This document shows, in pieces, positions 1 to 8,759 of a DNA stretch of 64,000 bases (positions within the stretch are counted from its first letter, which is position 1; every line of letters starts with the position of its first letter). The stretch lies in contig JAFYUM010000008.1 of NCBI GenBank assembly GCA_017558505.1, forward strand, positions 24,689 through 88,688. Reading direction: 5' to 3'. Under the pieces are notes generated by a model that worked only from the letters and a program-made list of their open reading frames with translations, was not told the DNA's origin and made no database searches. This stretch comes from Ruminococcus sp. (GTDB lineage: Bacteria > Bacillota > Clostridia > Oscillospirales > Ruminococcaceae). The translations under genes were made by a program, and so were the position numbers.

Positions 1-533
1 GGATCTATTATAGCTTCCGCACGGGGGAGGGTGTCACCCTGCTGGTGGTGGTCGGTGATAATCAGCTTCATGCCGAGGGAGTAGATGTATTCGGCTTCTG
101 CAATGGCGGAAATACCGTTGTCAACGGTAATAATCAGCTCTGTACCTTCGCTGTGAAGCTTATCAATTGCATTTTTGTTGAGTCCGTAGCCCTCTGAACG
201 CTCTGGGATATAGCATGTAACAGCCGCACCTGCTTCGGTGAGGTAGGTGGCAAGGATAGCCGTTGCCATAATTCCGTCACAGTCATAGTCACCGTAGACG
301 CAGACAGAAGTACCGTTTTCAATAGCTTCGTTTATCAGTCCGGCAGCGGTTTCCATATCTCTGATGAGAAAGGGGCTTGAAAGCTCGGATACTTCAAGCT
401 TATCCCTTACAGCTTCCGGAGAAGTATAGCCCTTTGCGGCGAGAACGGCGGCGGCGAGAGATGAAACTCCGCAGCCCATAGCCAGTTTCGGCACAAGGCT
501 TTTATCTATATCCTTTTTTGTCCATTTTTTCAT
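1..533 (-). CDS. recJ: Single-stranded-DNA-specific exonuclease RecJ (N-terminal part)
   Basis: The gene enters the window from its start at 533 and runs off the left edge, so only about 177 N-terminal residues are present. The ATG follows an AGGTGA ribosome binding site. The DHH phosphoesterase signatures are visible: DYDCDG at residues 82-87, VDNG at 137-140 and the DHH triplet at 161-163. These bind the catalytic manganese ions. RecJ is the 5'-3' single-strand DNA exonuclease used in recombination and mismatch/base-excision repair. Another DHH-family nuclease is the only serious alternative, because the C-terminal domains lie outside the window. Confidence 0.9.
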   Translation of the reverse strand, partial: MKKWTKKDIDKSLVPKLAMGCGVSSLAAAVLAAKGYTSPEAVRDKLEVSELSSPFLIRDMETAAGLINEAIENGTSVCVYGDYDCDGIMATAILATYLTEAGAAVTCYIPERSEGYGLNKNAIDKLHSEGTELIITVDNGISAIAEAEYIYSLGMKLIITDHHQQGDTLPRAEAIID

Positions 534-564
534 AGCTTCACCTACTGTAGTTACGTAATACTAT

Positions 565-593
565 ATTATACCATATTTTCATAATCTTTTCAA
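565..593 (-). promoter_or_regulatory. sigma-A promoter of recJ
   Basis: On the minus strand TTGAAA (593-588) and TATAAT (570-565) are separated by exactly 17 bases. They lie about 30 bases upstream of the recJ start codon. Confidence 0.75.
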
Positions 594-919
594 TCGTTTT
601 CTGAAAATTAAATGTTATAAGTAACTACACGCGTTATCCGCCCCTGCACATAACATCATAACACAAAATATATTTCAATGCGGACTGCCAAAGGAAGTTT
701 CTACAGATTGGCTATATATCGTAATTCTATGTAGGGACGCATTCCTGTGCGCCCGTTGTACAATTATCAGTAGATAAAAAAACAACAGAATTTTGTTCCG
801 AATTTGCGGGAGAACGGAACCTGCCTCTTTTAGAGTCCTGATTTTAGAAAACAATATTTTTTTCAACACGCTCAGAATATGCTGTCCGCTGCAAGATGAA
901 ATTCCTCCTCTTTGCGAAA
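594..919. other. recJ-spoIIGA intergenic spacer
   Basis: No convincing gene is present between the divergent recJ and spoIIGA promoters. The spacer holds one full copy of the dispersed GTAGGG palindrome (710-755) and a decayed-looking fragment of the same family near 633-646 (ATCCGCCCCTGCA). The 86-codon minus-strand frame over this stretch has no ribosome binding site and no recognisable protein features. Confidence 0.6.
710..755 (+). repeat. Dispersed GTAGGG palindrome, copy A
   Basis: The unit GGCTATATAT...GTAGGGACGC-ATTCCT-GTGCGCCCG forms a short hairpin (734-754). Its leader and palindrome match copy B2 at 13835-13880 over about 45 bases. It belongs to a family with further copies near 13.8, 15.5, 18.1 and 19.3 kb. 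Confidence 0.65.
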
Positions 920-952
920 ATGACATTTTTTTCACCCTATCCGTAGTATAAT
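920..952 (+). promoter_or_regulatory. Probable spoIIG-type promoter with long spacer
   Basis: TATAAT at 947-952 lies 20 bases before the spoIIGA start. The best -35 element is ATGACA at 920-925, giving a 21-base spacer instead of 17. The Bacillus subtilis spoIIG promoter is known for a similarly stretched spacer and needs Spo0A. The upstream TTTGCGAAAA (911-920) weakly resembles a Spo0A box. The Spo0A link is inference. Confidence 0.45.
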
Positions 953-972
953 ATAGACAAGGGGGCAGGCTT

Positions 973-1755
973 ATGACAATTTATGTAGACGTTTTAATCG
1001 TACTGAATATATATGTTAATTACTTTCTCCTGCTGATAACGGCAAAGCTAAGCGGTTCCTATCTGAAACCTGTCCGCTGTGTGGCGGCATCTGTTTACGG
1101 AAGCCTTTATTCTCTGTTGATACTTGTGCCCACGCTGCCTGCTGCTGTGAATACCGTAATAAAGCTTGCGGCGGCTGTTACAGTTGTGATGATTGCATTC
1201 GGTATCGGTGATTTAAGGCGGTTTCTGAAAAACTCCGCTGCCTTTTACGGTGCGAATTTTATCCTTGCAGGCGGAATTTATGGGGCGTATATATGGTTTG
1301 AGCCTGATTTTCTTCACTTTTCCAACTCCTGTTTTTACATAGATTTTTCACTGCTGCTTCTTATTGCGTCAACAGCCGTCTTTTACCTTGCAGCCTGTAT
1401 TCTCCGCCGATTGTGGGACAGCTCCCCTTTGGACGGTTACAAGGTGTTTATACGCATAGGTGGAAAGCTGCTGAAGCTTGACGGTCTTGCGGATACGGGG
1501 AATTGTCTTGTGGACTGCTTTTCGGGGAAGCCTGTTATTATATGCTCCAGAGAGGATATAGGCGAACTCCCCAAGGGGACTGCTCTGAGATTAATTCCCA
1601 TGAACACTGTATCGGGTGACGGGCTTATGGAGATATTCCGCCCCGATGAGGTGATGATATCCGAAGAAAATGAAAAGAAGCGTCGGTCGGCAGATGTAAT
1701 GATAGGTCTGGGCGAAACTCATGGAAAAGCGATTTTCAATCCCAAAAGTGTGTAA
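973..1755 (+). CDS. spoIIGA: Sigma-E processing peptidase SpoIIGA
   Basis: This is a 260-residue membrane aspartic protease that activates pro-sigma-E in the mother cell after asymmetric septation. The N-terminal half is strongly hydrophobic, with about five membrane segments. The C-terminal half is soluble and carries the aspartyl-protease motif DTGN at residues 174-177. Its substrate gene sigE follows 11 bases downstream, the standard clostridial and bacillar arrangement. The start is the ATG after GGGGGCAGG. It is slightly shorter than the Bacillus protein (about 309 residues) but has both halves. Confidence 0.95.
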   Translation: MTIYVDVLIVLNIYVNYFLLLITAKLSGSYLKPVRCVAASVYGSLYSLLILVPTLPAAVNTVIKLAAAVTVVMIAFGIGDLRRFLKNSAAFYGANFILAGGIYGAYIWFEPDFLHFSNSCFYIDFSLLLLIASTAVFYLAACILRRLWDSSPLDGYKVFIRIGGKLLKLDGLADTGNCLVDCFSGKPVIICSREDIGELPKGTALRLIPMNTVSGDGLMEIFRPDEVMISEENEKKRRSADVMIGLGETHGKAIFNPKSV

Positions 1756-1766
1756 GGAGAAAAATT

Positions 1767-2468
1767 ATGGAGATTATAAGAAAACTTATGAACAAGGTGA
1801 AGCAGCTTCTCAACGGAGAGGTGTACTATGTCAACGGCCCCGATACTTTGCCGCCGCCTCTGACACATGAGGAGGAAGAAGCGGTTTTTGCCGCCCTGAG
1901 CCGTAAGGACGTACAGGCGAGAAATACCCTTATTGTGCGTAATTTAAGGCTTGTGGTCTATATTGCAAAGAAGTTCGAGTCAACGGGAATAGGCACGGAG
2001 GATTTAGTATCAATCGGAACAATCGGGCTTATAAAGGCTGTTAACACGTTCTGTCCCGAAAAGAATATAAAGCTTGCCACATACGCTTCACGCTGTATTG
2101 AGAACGAAATACTTATGTTTCTGCGTAAATCCTCGCAGTACAGAGGGGATTTGTCCATAGATGAGCCGTTGAATACGGATTGTGACGGAAATGAATTGCT
2201 GTTGTCTGATGTAATCGGAACGGAGGACGACATTGTAAGCAAGGGCATTGAAACAGAGGCAGAGCGTGAATTGCTCCGCAGCGCCGTATCGGAGCTCTGT
2301 GAACGTGAGAGGGAGATAATGGAGCTGCGTTTCGGACTTATAGACGGAAAGGAAAAGACGCAGAAAGAAACGGCGGAGCTTATCGGCATATCGCAATCCT
2401 ACATATCACGGCTTGAAAAGAAGATAATACGTAAGCTCCGGACAAAGCTTGAAAAGGCATTGCTTTGA
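1767..2468 (+). CDS. sigE: RNA polymerase sigma-E, early mother-cell sporulation factor
   Basis: This 233-residue sigma-70 factor has an N-terminal pro-sequence (about residues 1-25). Region 2 includes the stretch [12 protein letters not shown] near residue 60 and [14 protein letters not shown] near 78-91. Region 4 carries the helix-turn-helix [19 protein letters not shown] near the C-terminus. It is made as an inactive precursor and cleaved by SpoIIGA, whose gene is directly upstream. The ATG follows AAGGAG. In many Clostridia sigG comes next; here the next gene is instead an ATPase cassette boxed by hairpins. Confidence 0.95.
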   Translation: MEIIRKLMNKVKQLLNGEVYYVNGPDTLPPPLTHEEEEAVFAALSRKDVQARNTLIVRNLRLVVYIAKKFESTGIGTEDLVSIGTIGLIKAVNTFCPEKNIKLATYASRCIENEILMFLRKSSQYRGDLSIDEPLNTDCDGNELLLSDVIGTEDDIVSKGIETEAERELLRSAVSELCEREREIMELRFGLIDGKEKTQKETAELIGISQSYISRLEKKIIRKLRTKLEKALL

Positions 2469-2484
2469 TAATTCTGTTGTTTTT

Positions 2485-2561
2485 ATGAAGATACCAATGA
2501 AGATATCAAGGTACTACTATAAGAAAATAGTAGTACCTTGGTATCTTCTTTTTGCACAAAA
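2485..2561 (+). repeat. Left hairpin inverted repeat of the ATPase cassette; also sigE terminator
   Basis: This is a near-perfect hairpin: a 21-bp stem (2499-2519 with 2528-2548, one mismatch), an 8-base loop, and an extra outer copy of the ATGAAGATACC unit. A T5 run and GCACAAAA follow the stem, so on the plus strand it should end the sigE transcript. The whole 77-base block recurs in inverted orientation at 3669-3745 with about four substitutions and one indel. Confidence 0.85.
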
Positions 2562-2613
2562 AAAGATGTTTAAAATTGTCTGAAACGCTGAAATTTAAAA
2601 TTATTTTTTCATA

Positions 2614-2633
2614 TTCAACCATATTTGGTTGAA
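2614..2633. promoter_or_regulatory. 8-bp inverted repeat upstream of the ATPase gene
   Basis: TTCAACCA-TATT-TGGTTGAA is a perfect 8-bp palindromic arm pair 66 bases before the ATPase start. It could be an operator or the base of an RNA hairpin. No clear -35/-10 pair is visible in this short region. Confidence 0.4.
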
Positions 2634-2698
2634 AAAAGCAATGTTTCAGCCCTTTATTGAGGGCAGCTTTGCCCAATAAAAAAACGGAGGTATTTTTT

Positions 2699-3649
2699 AT
2701 GCAGTTAATTTCACTTGATGAAATCCAGTCATCATCTACACAATGGTTATGGGAGCCGTATATTCCGCTGGGAAAAATAACCATAATACAGGGCGACCCC
2801 GGAGAGGGAAAAACTTCACTCATGCTGAGTCTTGCAACTGTGCTGTCAAGAGGTTATCTGCCGAATGTGGAAGACAAGAAATTTGAGCCCTTTGAGGTGC
2901 TCTATCTCAATGCAGAGGACGATTACAGGGATACTATCAAACCAAGGCTTGAAGCTGCAAAGGCTGATTGTACGCATATTCACACCCTGTTTGAGGAGTC
3001 AGAAGACGAACCCCTTACCCTTGATGATGACAGAATAGCAAATGCAATATTAGGTCTTAATGCAAAGCTTCTTGTACTTGACCCCATACAGGCGTATCTT
3101 GGTGCAAAAGTTGATATGCACAGGGCAAATGAAATACGTCCTGTTATGAAGAAGCTTGCAGAAATAGCGGCTTGTACAAACTGTGCTGTAGTTCTGATAG
3201 GTCATATGAACAAGGCGCAGGGAATGAAGTCGGCTTATCGTGGACTTGGTTCAATTGATATCACAGCCGCTGCAAGAAGTGTTATTGTTGTGGCAAAGGA
3301 TAAGAGTAACCCTGATATACGTGTGGTTGCACAGATAAAAAACAGCCTTGCACCTATTGGGGAAACTCTCGGCTTCAGGTTCTGTGAGAACGGAGTTTTC
3401 AAAAGTATAGGCACTTATGAGTGTGATATTGAAGATGTACTTCTGGGTATCGGAACAAAGAATAAGTGTACAGCCGTTGAAGAAATGCTGAAGGATGAGC
3501 TTTCAGACGGCGGAAAGCCACAGTCAGAACTGGTTGTAAAAGCATCTGAAATGGGAATATCTGTAAGTACATTAAGAAAAGCCAAGGATAAGCTTGGTGT
3601 AAAATCTGAAAAGAAGGGGGCGACATGGTACTGGCATTTGTCAGAATAA
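2699..3649 (+). CDS. RepA-like RecA-fold ATPase/helicase (AAA_25 type)
   Basis: The 316-residue protein starts at the ATG after ACGGAGG; an earlier in-frame ATG at 2657 has no binding site. The Walker A motif GDPGEGKT is at residues 32-39. A Walker B strand LLVLDP ends in Asp128, and IGHMNK near 168-172 matches the sensor region of hexameric RepA-type helicases. The glycine-rich RGLGSIDITAAARS follows. The last 60 residues resemble a winged helix. Plasmid, phage and integrative-element replication modules carry such ATPases. Here it stands alone, with no primase, recombinase or transposase, flanked by hairpin inverted repeats. Its role is unknown; a remnant or passenger replication protein is the safest reading. 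Confidence 0.75.
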   Translation: MQLISLDEIQSSSTQWLWEPYIPLGKITIIQGDPGEGKTSLMLSLATVLSRGYLPNVEDKKFEPFEVLYLNAEDDYRDTIKPRLEAAKADCTHIHTLFEESEDEPLTLDDDRIANAILGLNAKLLVLDPIQAYLGAKVDMHRANEIRPVMKKLAEIAACTNCAVVLIGHMNKAQGMKSAYRGLGSIDITAAARSVIVVAKDKSNPDIRVVAQIKNSLAPIGETLGFRFCENGVFKSIGTYECDIEDVLLGIGTKNKCTAVEEMLKDELSDGGKPQSELVVKASEMGISVSTLRKAKDKLGVKSEKKGATWYWHLSE

Positions 3650-3668
3650 ACAAAAATATACAGTGATT

Positions 3669-3745
3669 TTTGTGCAAAAAGAAGATGCCAAGGTACTACT
3701 ATTTTCTTATAGTGGTACCTTGGCATCTTCATTTGGTATCTTCAT
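3669..3745 (-). repeat. Right hairpin inverted repeat of the ATPase cassette
   Basis: This is the inverted copy of 2485-2561. It has a 21-bp stem with an 8-base loop and an outer ATGAAGATACC unit. On the minus strand the stem is followed by T5 and GCAC, so it should terminate the minus-strand SipW cluster ending at 3766. Where the left stem has A-T the right stem has G-C on both arms (GATATC/GGTATC against GATGCC/GGCATC), so pairing is preserved. Confidence 0.85.
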
Positions 3746-3765
3746 TCTGAATTTATTGCTCAATA

Positions 3766-4296
3766 TTATTCAATATCCACGCCCCACGCCTGTTTAACAG
3801 CGTCGGCAGGCTTGCTTTGTATGCCCTCGGCGAATATTTCAACTGCCTGATAAACAGGTTCGCCAAGATATGTATCCTTTTTCAGCACCAGCGGAGAAGT
3901 AAGCAGATTGGCTGTTGCTTCATCAGGTGCAACGGGCGAATTATACATATACGTATTATCTCCCAGAGCTGTCCAGTCAGGGCTGAAAGAAAGCTGAACG
4001 GGTTCGCTTTCTTTGCCGACGATATCTCCGTTTCCGTTAACCCAGCAGGAAACAAATCTTAAACGGAGATAAGCGTCGGTATTTCCGGTATTTTTTATTG
4101 CAATGCTGCTTTTCTGCGTTCCGTCAAATACCTCTGTAACCTTACATTCAACCTTTGCAGGGAAGAATATATTTTCAACAGTTTCCGAAGATTTGAACAT
4201 AAAAGCAAGGGTAATACCAATGGAAATCAACAGGGCAGGGAGTACAATAAACAGAAGTACTCGTTTTTTACGGAGTCTGAGTTTTCTCATTTTCAA
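3766..4296 (-). CDS. SipW-dependent TasA/camelysin-like secreted protein
   Basis: This 176-residue protein begins with a very basic stretch (KMRKLRLRKKR) and a single hydrophobic segment ending near ITLAFMF, typical of SipW-type signal peptides. The mature part contains VECKVTEVFDG and IAIKNTGNTDAYLRLRFV, the beta-strand pattern of TasA/camelysin relatives. It is the last gene of the fibre cluster. Its ATG overlaps the stop of the 1,481-residue gene (ATGA), implying translational coupling. A minor or tip subunit is inference. Confidence 0.7.
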   Translation of the reverse strand: MKMRKLRLRKKRVLLFIVLPALLISIGITLAFMFKSSETVENIFFPAKVECKVTEVFDGTQKSSIAIKNTGNTDAYLRLRFVSCWVNGNGDIVGKESEPVQLSFSPDWTALGDNTYMYNSPVAPDEATANLLTSPLVLKKDTYLGEPVYQAVEIFAEGIQSKPADAVKQAWGVDIE

Positions 4297-7200
4297 TCAG
4301 CCTCCTTTACATTTTTCTCGATGTCGCTGTTTCCCGACAGCCATAAATCCTCATCGGCAGCCTTATTGAATGTAACCTCTGCGGAGTCGTTTTCAAGGGT
4401 AATCTGCTGCGAGCTGTCGCTGTATCGCCATGACCAGTCGTTGAGCTGTTCAACAGTATATTTGCCGTAAAGAAGATTTGTGATTGTGGTGCTGTCATTG
4501 CCATTTACGGTAACTTCAAAAGTATCGCCCGTGCTGTTGTTTGTCACACGGTAAACGAATACCTGTTTGCCGTTTCCTTCATCGTCGGCATTATCACGGG
4601 ATATTGTAATACTGCCGTACTGGGGAGTAAGCTTTGCATAGTAGATGTTGACATCAGGCTGTGGAGAAAGTGTTGTTTTATCGGGGGTAAACTTTACATT
4701 GTCCCCGACTTTGATTGTACAGGCTTCATCGGCATACCAGCCCTCAAAGAGATATCCTGCATTAGGTCTGACCTCGGAGCCTACAATTTCCGTATCGCCC
4801 TCAATGGTTTCACTTGTTCTTGAAAGTATACCTCCCTCACCGCCTGCAATGCGGTATTCCATAGTGTACTGCAAAGGAGAGTAGTAGAAGATAATTCTGT
4901 TCTTGTCATTATCGTGACCGAGAGTAATGCTTTGTACATTTGAAGATACACAGCGGTATCCGTCAATATCCGGAGCGTGTTCTATTACGGTTGAGCCGTA
5001 GGGAATATCTGATTTTGTTATAGACTGTTCAAGAATATCGCTTTCATCAAGTTTGGTCAGGTCGGTAATATCAGCACCGTACCGGAGATAATATGTGGTA
5101 TAGCTCTGGGTTTGTCTGCGGTAGTAGATATAAAGCTCTGTACCGCTTTCGTCAATTGTTATATTGAACTGACCGTTATTAAGGTTTACAGATGTTTCTG
5201 TATCGTTGATTACCTGCCATGCAGGGTTGTTAAGAATAAAACCGTTGAAATCAAGGGGAGTTATTCCGATTGTAGAGCCTGTATCACCTACACCCTCAAT
5301 GGTAGAGCCGCTGTCCTCGTAGTTGCCGTTTGAAGTTTCCAACATAAAGTGAACAGCGTAATAGCTTGCCCTGGTGTTTGGTGTGTAGTAGAAAATGATT
5401 ACATTGCTGCTAGAGCTTATAAATTCCCCAGGGTTATTCGGATCTTCCTCAACGGAGAGAACAAGTCGCTTGTAGAATGCGTCGGGAATAAAATCCTCAA
5501 TTGGGACAAAACGCTCTGTTATAACAGCGTTTGATGTCACAGCAGTTTTGGAAGTGTGAAGCTCCTCGCCTGTGTTTTTGTTGATGTAGCGGACTGTGTA
5601 TTCCAGCTCATTTGTTTCGATATAGGTAAACGTATAAACATTTGTTTGTGGAGATGTTACATCAGCCTCGTACTGCATTGTAATGGAGTGGCTTCCCACC
5701 GTGGGAAAGTAGCCTGAATTGTAACTTTGTTCAAGCTGATTGTATGGAGCGCCTGCCTTGGGGCGGAATGTTCTTGTAGTACCCTGATAGCCGTAGCCTG
5801 TGGTAGAGCCTGCAATACAGAGGTGATAGCCGTTGTTGAGCCATACGTAACTGCGTTCAGATCCGTTGACAGTAACGGTATACTTCATATGCTCCGTAGC
5901 ATTGTTGCCCCTTTTTGCGTCAAGGAGAGCTGTTATTGAACTGTCGTTTTCCCTGTTGTCAAGGGCATAGTGAATAACGTAGGGACGGGGAGTCTTTGAA
6001 CCCCATTCCGCAAAGATATTCATATCTCCCGTTACGGGCATATCAAGGGGAGTATAGGCTTTCGGTGTGCCTGTGTCCATGTAGAACCAGCCTGCGAAGT
6101 CATATACAACGCCGTTATCAGTCATTGAGTCTGGATTTTCAAGAGTGCTTACTGTATTACCGTGTACAACCTGTAAGCTTTCCAGATACAAGCCTTCGCT
6201 GCTGAGTCTTTCAAGGACAGCTGCTTTTTCGCTTGCGGGAGCTTTTTCGTACTCCTCCATAGCTGCATATGTCTTGAACACGTTGATTGTATGGGTTTTA
6301 GGGAGCCAGTTTGCGTAAAGCATAAGGTTGCTTGCAGGCATTGTAGCGGTATCCCAGTCAAGCTTTGTACCCTCGTAACAACCCGGAGAAGTATACCAGC
6401 CCTCGAAGTAGTAGCCGTTTTCCTCCAGATTTGTAGGGTATGGCGGTGTGAAGTTGTATTTTTTCAGTTTTGTTTCAAAGGGAACTGTTTCCTGTTTTAT
6501 TATTGTTCCGTTGTTGTTGAATTCAAGAGTGTAGTTGTTGCGGGTGTAGTAGAAATCCATATTATATGAATCTCTGTATTGGTTGATACTGGGGTTTGTA
6601 GTAGCGTTTCTTCTGCTATAAGTAAATCCTTCAATAGCTGTAGCAGTCTGTTCGTTAGGGTTGCTTGTCGTATTATTATCGCAGGTATCATATGTAGCAA
6701 ACAGCTTGTAATCTATGCCAAGATAATTTCTGTCGGCTTCCTCGTCTTCAAGAATTGGAAGATAGATATTGTAAAGCCATTGGTTAGGACGGCTCCATGA
6801 GATATTGGCACCGTTTTCCCAGAACGCTAAAAAGCATATGGTACTTCTGTCAGCGTATTGTGAAGCATCATAAAGCATCTGATAGTCAAGACGCAGGTAA
6901 TTTCCTTTCAATGTTTTGTTTTCGTTATGCACACTGTAATAGGTATGGTGTTCCACGTTCCACGCAGAGAAGTATGCCGTATCGCCTTGTGTGTGAAGTG
7001 TTGATGTAGTTATGGAGTCAAATATGCCAATAGGCCAGATATCACCGATGTACTCACCGTATTTTGCAGAAAATGTAAGATAGTGGTAAGTTACATTGTT
7101 ATACGTTTCAGCACCTGTCTGATAATTTCTTTCTAATCCGAGTGCGTTCAATGACGGGAGAGCAACAATATTACCCCACTGACTTTCAGGGACGTTTTCA

Positions 7201-8738
7201 AGTTGTGCAGCAAGATTGTCATTGGAGTTGTTACTCCATGCGAAATACCATGTACTTCCACCGACAATACCATAGTTGCCGTTCTTATATCTCGCATAAT
7301 AAAACTTCAAAGTATATTCCTTACGGTTGTAATAAATATTTACAACAGTTGAGCCGTCGCCGTCAACTTCCACGTTCTGGTCGGCATGGCTGAACTGTGT
7401 ATAACGCTTATCTTCAAAGTTGTCGGGAACATCATCACTGCCGGATACAAGTGAAGCGGAGTAAACATTGTCGTTCACAGTCTGACTTCCCCAGTAGTTG
7501 TATTTGTCATCTTCATCAGGGTCCTGCAGCCAGTAAACCTTTGTATAAGAGGTTTTTGTAACTGTCCATACAGCCCTGTAATTCCGATTTTCCGCAGGGA
7601 TACGTGAGGGCATTACATCGGCAATACCGTCACCTTTGCCCTCTGCATCAAGCAAATCCCAGCCAGCGAATACATAACCGTGACGTATAGGCTCATTTAC
7701 AACAAAAGGCGTGTCATAACGTGCATAAATAGGGTCAACGCCATAGCCGCCGTTCATATCGAATTTAAGCAGATAGTAATTTCTGTCGTAGTAACATTCA
7801 AATACCGTACTTCCGTCAGCAGCAACAGATTCAGGGTAGTGGTAAAGCTTTGTAAATCCGATTGAGTTTACACCGTTTGTCAGCTCGTTATCGCTTATAA
7901 TCGTACCTGTAAGGGCATAATCCTGCTTGTAGAAGCCAACGTTTTCCGTGTACTGGTCGTCGTATATATTCTGGAAGTAGTATTTCGCAGCATATGGAAC
8001 TTCCGTCGGCACATAGTAGATGTTGTATACAAGGCTTTCAGTTACTGATGCAAGGTTGAGATTGAGAGTGTAAACCTCAACCATATTTTCATCAACTGTA
8101 TCTGTAGAGGGATTATCAGGATTATATTTCGGGATATAGCCTATAAATGTGGGTGAAATGATATTCTGTACAAAGCTTGTATCGCTTGATGTTATAGTTG
8201 CGGTGTACGGTGAAAAGATAGGATCCTTTGATTCACTGTCAAGATAATTGACGGTGATTGTTACAAAGTTTTCGTCTGCAAGAACAGCCGCGGCGGAGTA
8301 TTTCATAGGAGTTGCTGTAAAGCTGTTTTTGGCTTTTACAGGTGCAGGATTGACGTTGACGCATACGGGCTCGCTGTGTATTACAGAGCCCTCATTTGTC
8401 AGCGTACAGCGGACATAGACACCCTGACCGTCATTGCTGACAGCCTTTGTCATAGCGTGGGAGAGCTCTATAGTTTCGGCGGTCTGATGTGAGATATCCG
8501 CCCAGATTTCGCCGTCTGTCAGTATCTGCCATTGATAGTCACCGTGAACAGAGGTTCTCGCCTCAATAGTTATGTGGTCATTTTCAGAAAAAGAAATTTC
8601 ACTTATTTCCGCATCATCGCAGAAAATGCTGATTTCAGCGGAACTGTCCGAGAAAAGGGAAATGTCGGCAAGACTGCATACAAAAAGGCATAGTGCGGCA
8701 AGTGCCACAGCTAAAATTGACAGTAAGCCTTTTTTCAT
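4293..8738 (-). CDS. Giant secreted repeat protein (InlB B-repeat/MucBP/SpaA-like adhesin)
   Basis: This 1,481-residue protein has a signal peptide (about 1-24) and an Ig-like region with QWQI near 70. At least two Listeria-Bacteroides B-repeats follow: FDMNGGYG...GYVFAGWD near 325-360 and FNNNGTI...GYYFEGWY near 737-775. Further copies of this pattern appear between and after them. A MucBP-like YTVRYINKNTGEEL stretch lies near 1040, and a SpaA/Cna-B-like domain near 1380-1465. No LPXTG motif or C-terminal membrane anchor is present; the protein ends in a charged tail. It follows the SipW genes by 21 bases with its own GGAGG site. It is probably a surface adhesin held by the fibre rather than by a sortase, which is inference. 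Confidence 0.7.
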   Translation of the reverse strand: MKKGLLSILAVALAALCLFVCSLADISLFSDSSAEISIFCDDAEISEISFSENDHITIEARTSVHGDYQWQILTDGEIWADISHQTAETIELSHAMTKAVSNDGQGVYVRCTLTNEGSVIHSEPVCVNVNPAPVKAKNSFTATPMKYSAAAVLADENFVTITVNYLDSESKDPIFSPYTATITSSDTSFVQNIISPTFIGYIPKYNPDNPSTDTVDENMVEVYTLNLNLASVTESLVYNIYYVPTEVPYAAKYYFQNIYDDQYTENVGFYKQDYALTGTIISDNELTNGVNSIGFTKLYHYPESVAADGSTVFECYYDRNYYLLKFDMNGGYGVDPIYARYDTPFVVNEPIRHGYVFAGWDLLDAEGKGDGIADVMPSRIPAENRNYRAVWTVTKTSYTKVYWLQDPDEDDKYNYWGSQTVNDNVYSASLVSGSDDVPDNFEDKRYTQFSHADQNVEVDGDGSTVVNIYYNRKEYTLKFYYARYKNGNYGIVGGSTWYFAWSNNSNDNLAAQLENVPESQWGNIVALPSLNALGLERNYQTGAETYNNVTYHYLTFSAKYGEYIGDIWPIGIFDSITTSTLHTQGDTAYFSAWNVEHHTYYSVHNENKTLKGNYLRLDYQMLYDASQYADRSTICFLAFWENGANISWSRPNQWLYNIYLPILEDEEADRNYLGIDYKLFATYDTCDNNTTSNPNEQTATAIEGFTYSRRNATTNPSINQYRDSYNMDFYYTRNNYTLEFNNNGTIIKQETVPFETKLKKYNFTPPYPTNLEENGYYFEGWYTSPGCYEGTKLDWDTATMPASNLMLYANWLPKTHTINVFKTYAAMEEYEKAPASEKAAVLERLSSEGLYLESLQVVHGNTVSTLENPDSMTDNGVVYDFAGWFYMDTGTPKAYTPLDMPVTGDMNIFAEWGSKTPRPYVIHYALDNRENDSSITALLDAKRGNNATEHMKYTVTVNGSERSYVWLNNGYHLCIAGSTTGYGYQGTTRTFRPKAGAPYNQLEQSYNSGYFPTVGSHSITMQYEADVTSPQTNVYTFTYIETNELEYTVRYINKNTGEELHTSKTAVTSNAVITERFVPIEDFIPDAFYKRLVLSVEEDPNNPGEFISSSSNVIIFYYTPNTRASYYAVHFMLETSNGNYEDSGSTIEGVGDTGSTIGITPLDFNGFILNNPAWQVINDTETSVNLNNGQFNITIDESGTELYIYYRRQTQSYTTYYLRYGADITDLTKLDESDILEQSITKSDIPYGSTVIEHAPDIDGYRCVSSNVQSITLGHDNDKNRIIFYYSPLQYTMEYRIAGGEGGILSRTSETIEGDTEIVGSEVRPNAGYLFEGWYADEACTIKVGDNVKFTPDKTTLSPQPDVNIYYAKLTPQYGSITISRDNADDEGNGKQVFVYRVTNNSTGDTFEVTVNGNDSTTITNLLYGKYTVEQLNDWSWRYSDSSQQITLENDSAEVTFNKAADEDLWLSGNSDIEKNVKEAD

Positions 8739-8759
8739 ATTCTTTCCTCCTTTGACGTG

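Noticed and set aside
2657..2698. Earlier start codon for the RepA-like ATPase
   Set aside because: ACGGAGG lies 8 bases before the ATG at 2699, while the earlier ATG has none.
2471..3749. ATTCTG on both sides of the cassette as a target-site duplication
   Set aside because: On the left it lies 8 bases away from the repeat end while on the right it overlaps it, so it does not fit a duplication.
4293..8738. Sorting signal linking the giant protein to the sortases at 20.6-23.2 kb
   Set aside because: No LPXTG- or NPQTN-like motif followed by a hydrophobic segment is found near its C-terminus.
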